Below, piece after piece: positions 63,544 to 64,000 of a DNA stretch of 64,000 bases. Position numbers and translations under genes: made by a program. Under the pieces are notes generated by a model, which worked only from the letters and a program-made list of their open reading frames with translations, did no database searches and was not told the DNA's origin. Every line of letters begins with the position of its first letter. Within the stretch, counting starts at the first letter, position 1. The stretch is from Pseudomonadota bacterium (GTDB lineage Bacteria; Pseudomonadota; Gammaproteobacteria; Burkholderiales; Burkholderiaceae_B). The stretch is taken from positions 1 to 64,000 of the forward strand of contig JAEXRL010000006.1 in NCBI GenBank assembly GCA_023440825.1. Reading direction: 5' to 3'.

Positions 63544-64000
63544 TCAGACGGGGTAGGCCCGTTTGGAAATCAGTTTGTGGTACAGCATGGCGATGAGCAC
63601 TAAGGCAATGGTTCCTAATAAAATGGGCAAAAATAAAAAAGACCAGCCTGCGCCAGCCATAATCACAACGAGAGGTGTGCCGCCAGCGGGTGGGTGTATC
63701 GTATCGGTGAGCTGCATGATGGCGATAGCCAAGCCCACGCTGATACTGAGTGCCAGTAAACCGTTACCCAGTAAAAACAGAACAATAAGTCCTGTTAGGG
63801 CAGACAGAAAGTGTCCACCTATCACGTTTTTAGGTTGGGCAACTGGATTTTGTGGTAGTGCAAATAGCAGCACACAACTGGCACCAAACGGCGCGATTAG
63901 CAACATAATTGATTGTGTGCTGGAAAGCAGTGCAAGAACTCCAATCGCTAAAGCACCTCCTAATCCGGATATCAAAGCTACCCTTGTTCTGCGCGTAACC
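63544..64000 (-). CDS. HPP-family membrane protein, 5' end beyond window
   Basis: The frame is open to the right edge, giving the last 151 residues. Four membrane helices are visible. The family core LTDTIHPPAGGTPLVVIM carries the HPP motif (His-Pro-Pro). The stretch LIAPFGASCVLLFALPQNPVAQPKNVIGGH is also characteristic. HPP proteins are small integral membrane proteins implicated in nitrite or anion transport in cyanobacteria and plants. No start codon can be assigned because the gene is cut by the window edge. Confidence 0.88.
   Translation of the reverse strand, partial: VTRRTRVALISGLGGALAIGVLALLSSTQSIMLLIAPFGASCVLLFALPQNPVAQPKNVIGGHFLSALTGLIVLFLLGNGLLALSISVGLAIAIMQLTDTIHPPAGGTPLVVIMAGAGWSFLFLPILLGTIALVLIAMLYHKLISKRAYPV

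Overview
The window looks like a chromosome segment of a beta-proteobacterium, most likely Burkholderiales/Alcaligenaceae-like. The evidence is gene content and order: split pntAA/pntAB/pntB, a Bug-family binding protein, a TAXI-TRAP transporter with DUF1850, the hemA-prfA-prmC-grxD-ubiX string, and many Burkholderiales-style transporters. This is inferred from family knowledge; no database was searched. Most of it is ordinary chromosome, with one clear integrated island at tRNA-Phe.

Layout. 1-6803 (minus) is the N-terminal 2,267 residues of a giant cadherin/Ig-repeat surface protein with an LEPR-XLL-like motif; it runs off the left edge. 7461-10637 is a large SUV3-type helicase. Then come a Tat-exported PhoX-type phosphatase and a TerC/CBS/CorC membrane protein (minus). 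The proton-translocating transhydrogenase operon (pntAA-pntAB-pntB) and ogt follow on plus. 18.7-21.5 kb (minus) is an alternative spermidine operon: XRE regulator, carboxynorspermidine decarboxylase, carboxynorspermidine dehydrogenase. yaeQ is on plus.

22.4-33.0 kb is a complete selenium module, all on minus: fdoG (in-frame TGA = Sec197, with its SECIS hairpin), fdoH, fdoI, fdhE, selA, selB and the tRNA-Sec gene selC, with selD just upstream. Every part needed to make and use selenocysteine in the respiratory formate dehydrogenase lies within 11 kb. It is followed by a small sulfur/sulfide oxidation set (SoxYZ fusion, YeeE transporter, flavocytochrome c flavoprotein and cytochrome), then a catabolic cluster (Bug protein, HMG-CoA lyase-like, class III CoA-transferase, LysR, SDR). 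After this come two APC amino-acid permeases, an exported methyltransferase, a ClC antiporter, a TAXI-TRAP system and a MobA-like nucleotidyltransferase.

52199-55556 is a genomic island bounded by 83-bp perfect direct repeats that include the 3' 45 nt of tRNA-Phe. It carries hipBA with a 17-bp-arm palindromic operator. It also carries a decayed mosaic: an integrase remnant fused in frame to the end of a HigA2-like HTH antitoxin, followed in the same frame, after one stop codon, by an AbrB/MazE-like antitoxin remnant. The intact tRNA-Phe, hemA, prfA, prmC, grxD and ubiX come next.

The right end (minus) holds an HPP-family membrane protein (cut by the edge), an OFA-family MFS antiporter and, 15 nt behind it, a cytosolic kinase-PP2C fusion whose domain order is the reverse of the bacterial bifunctional kinase/phosphatases I know. 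No rRNA, CRISPR array or intact insertion sequence was seen.
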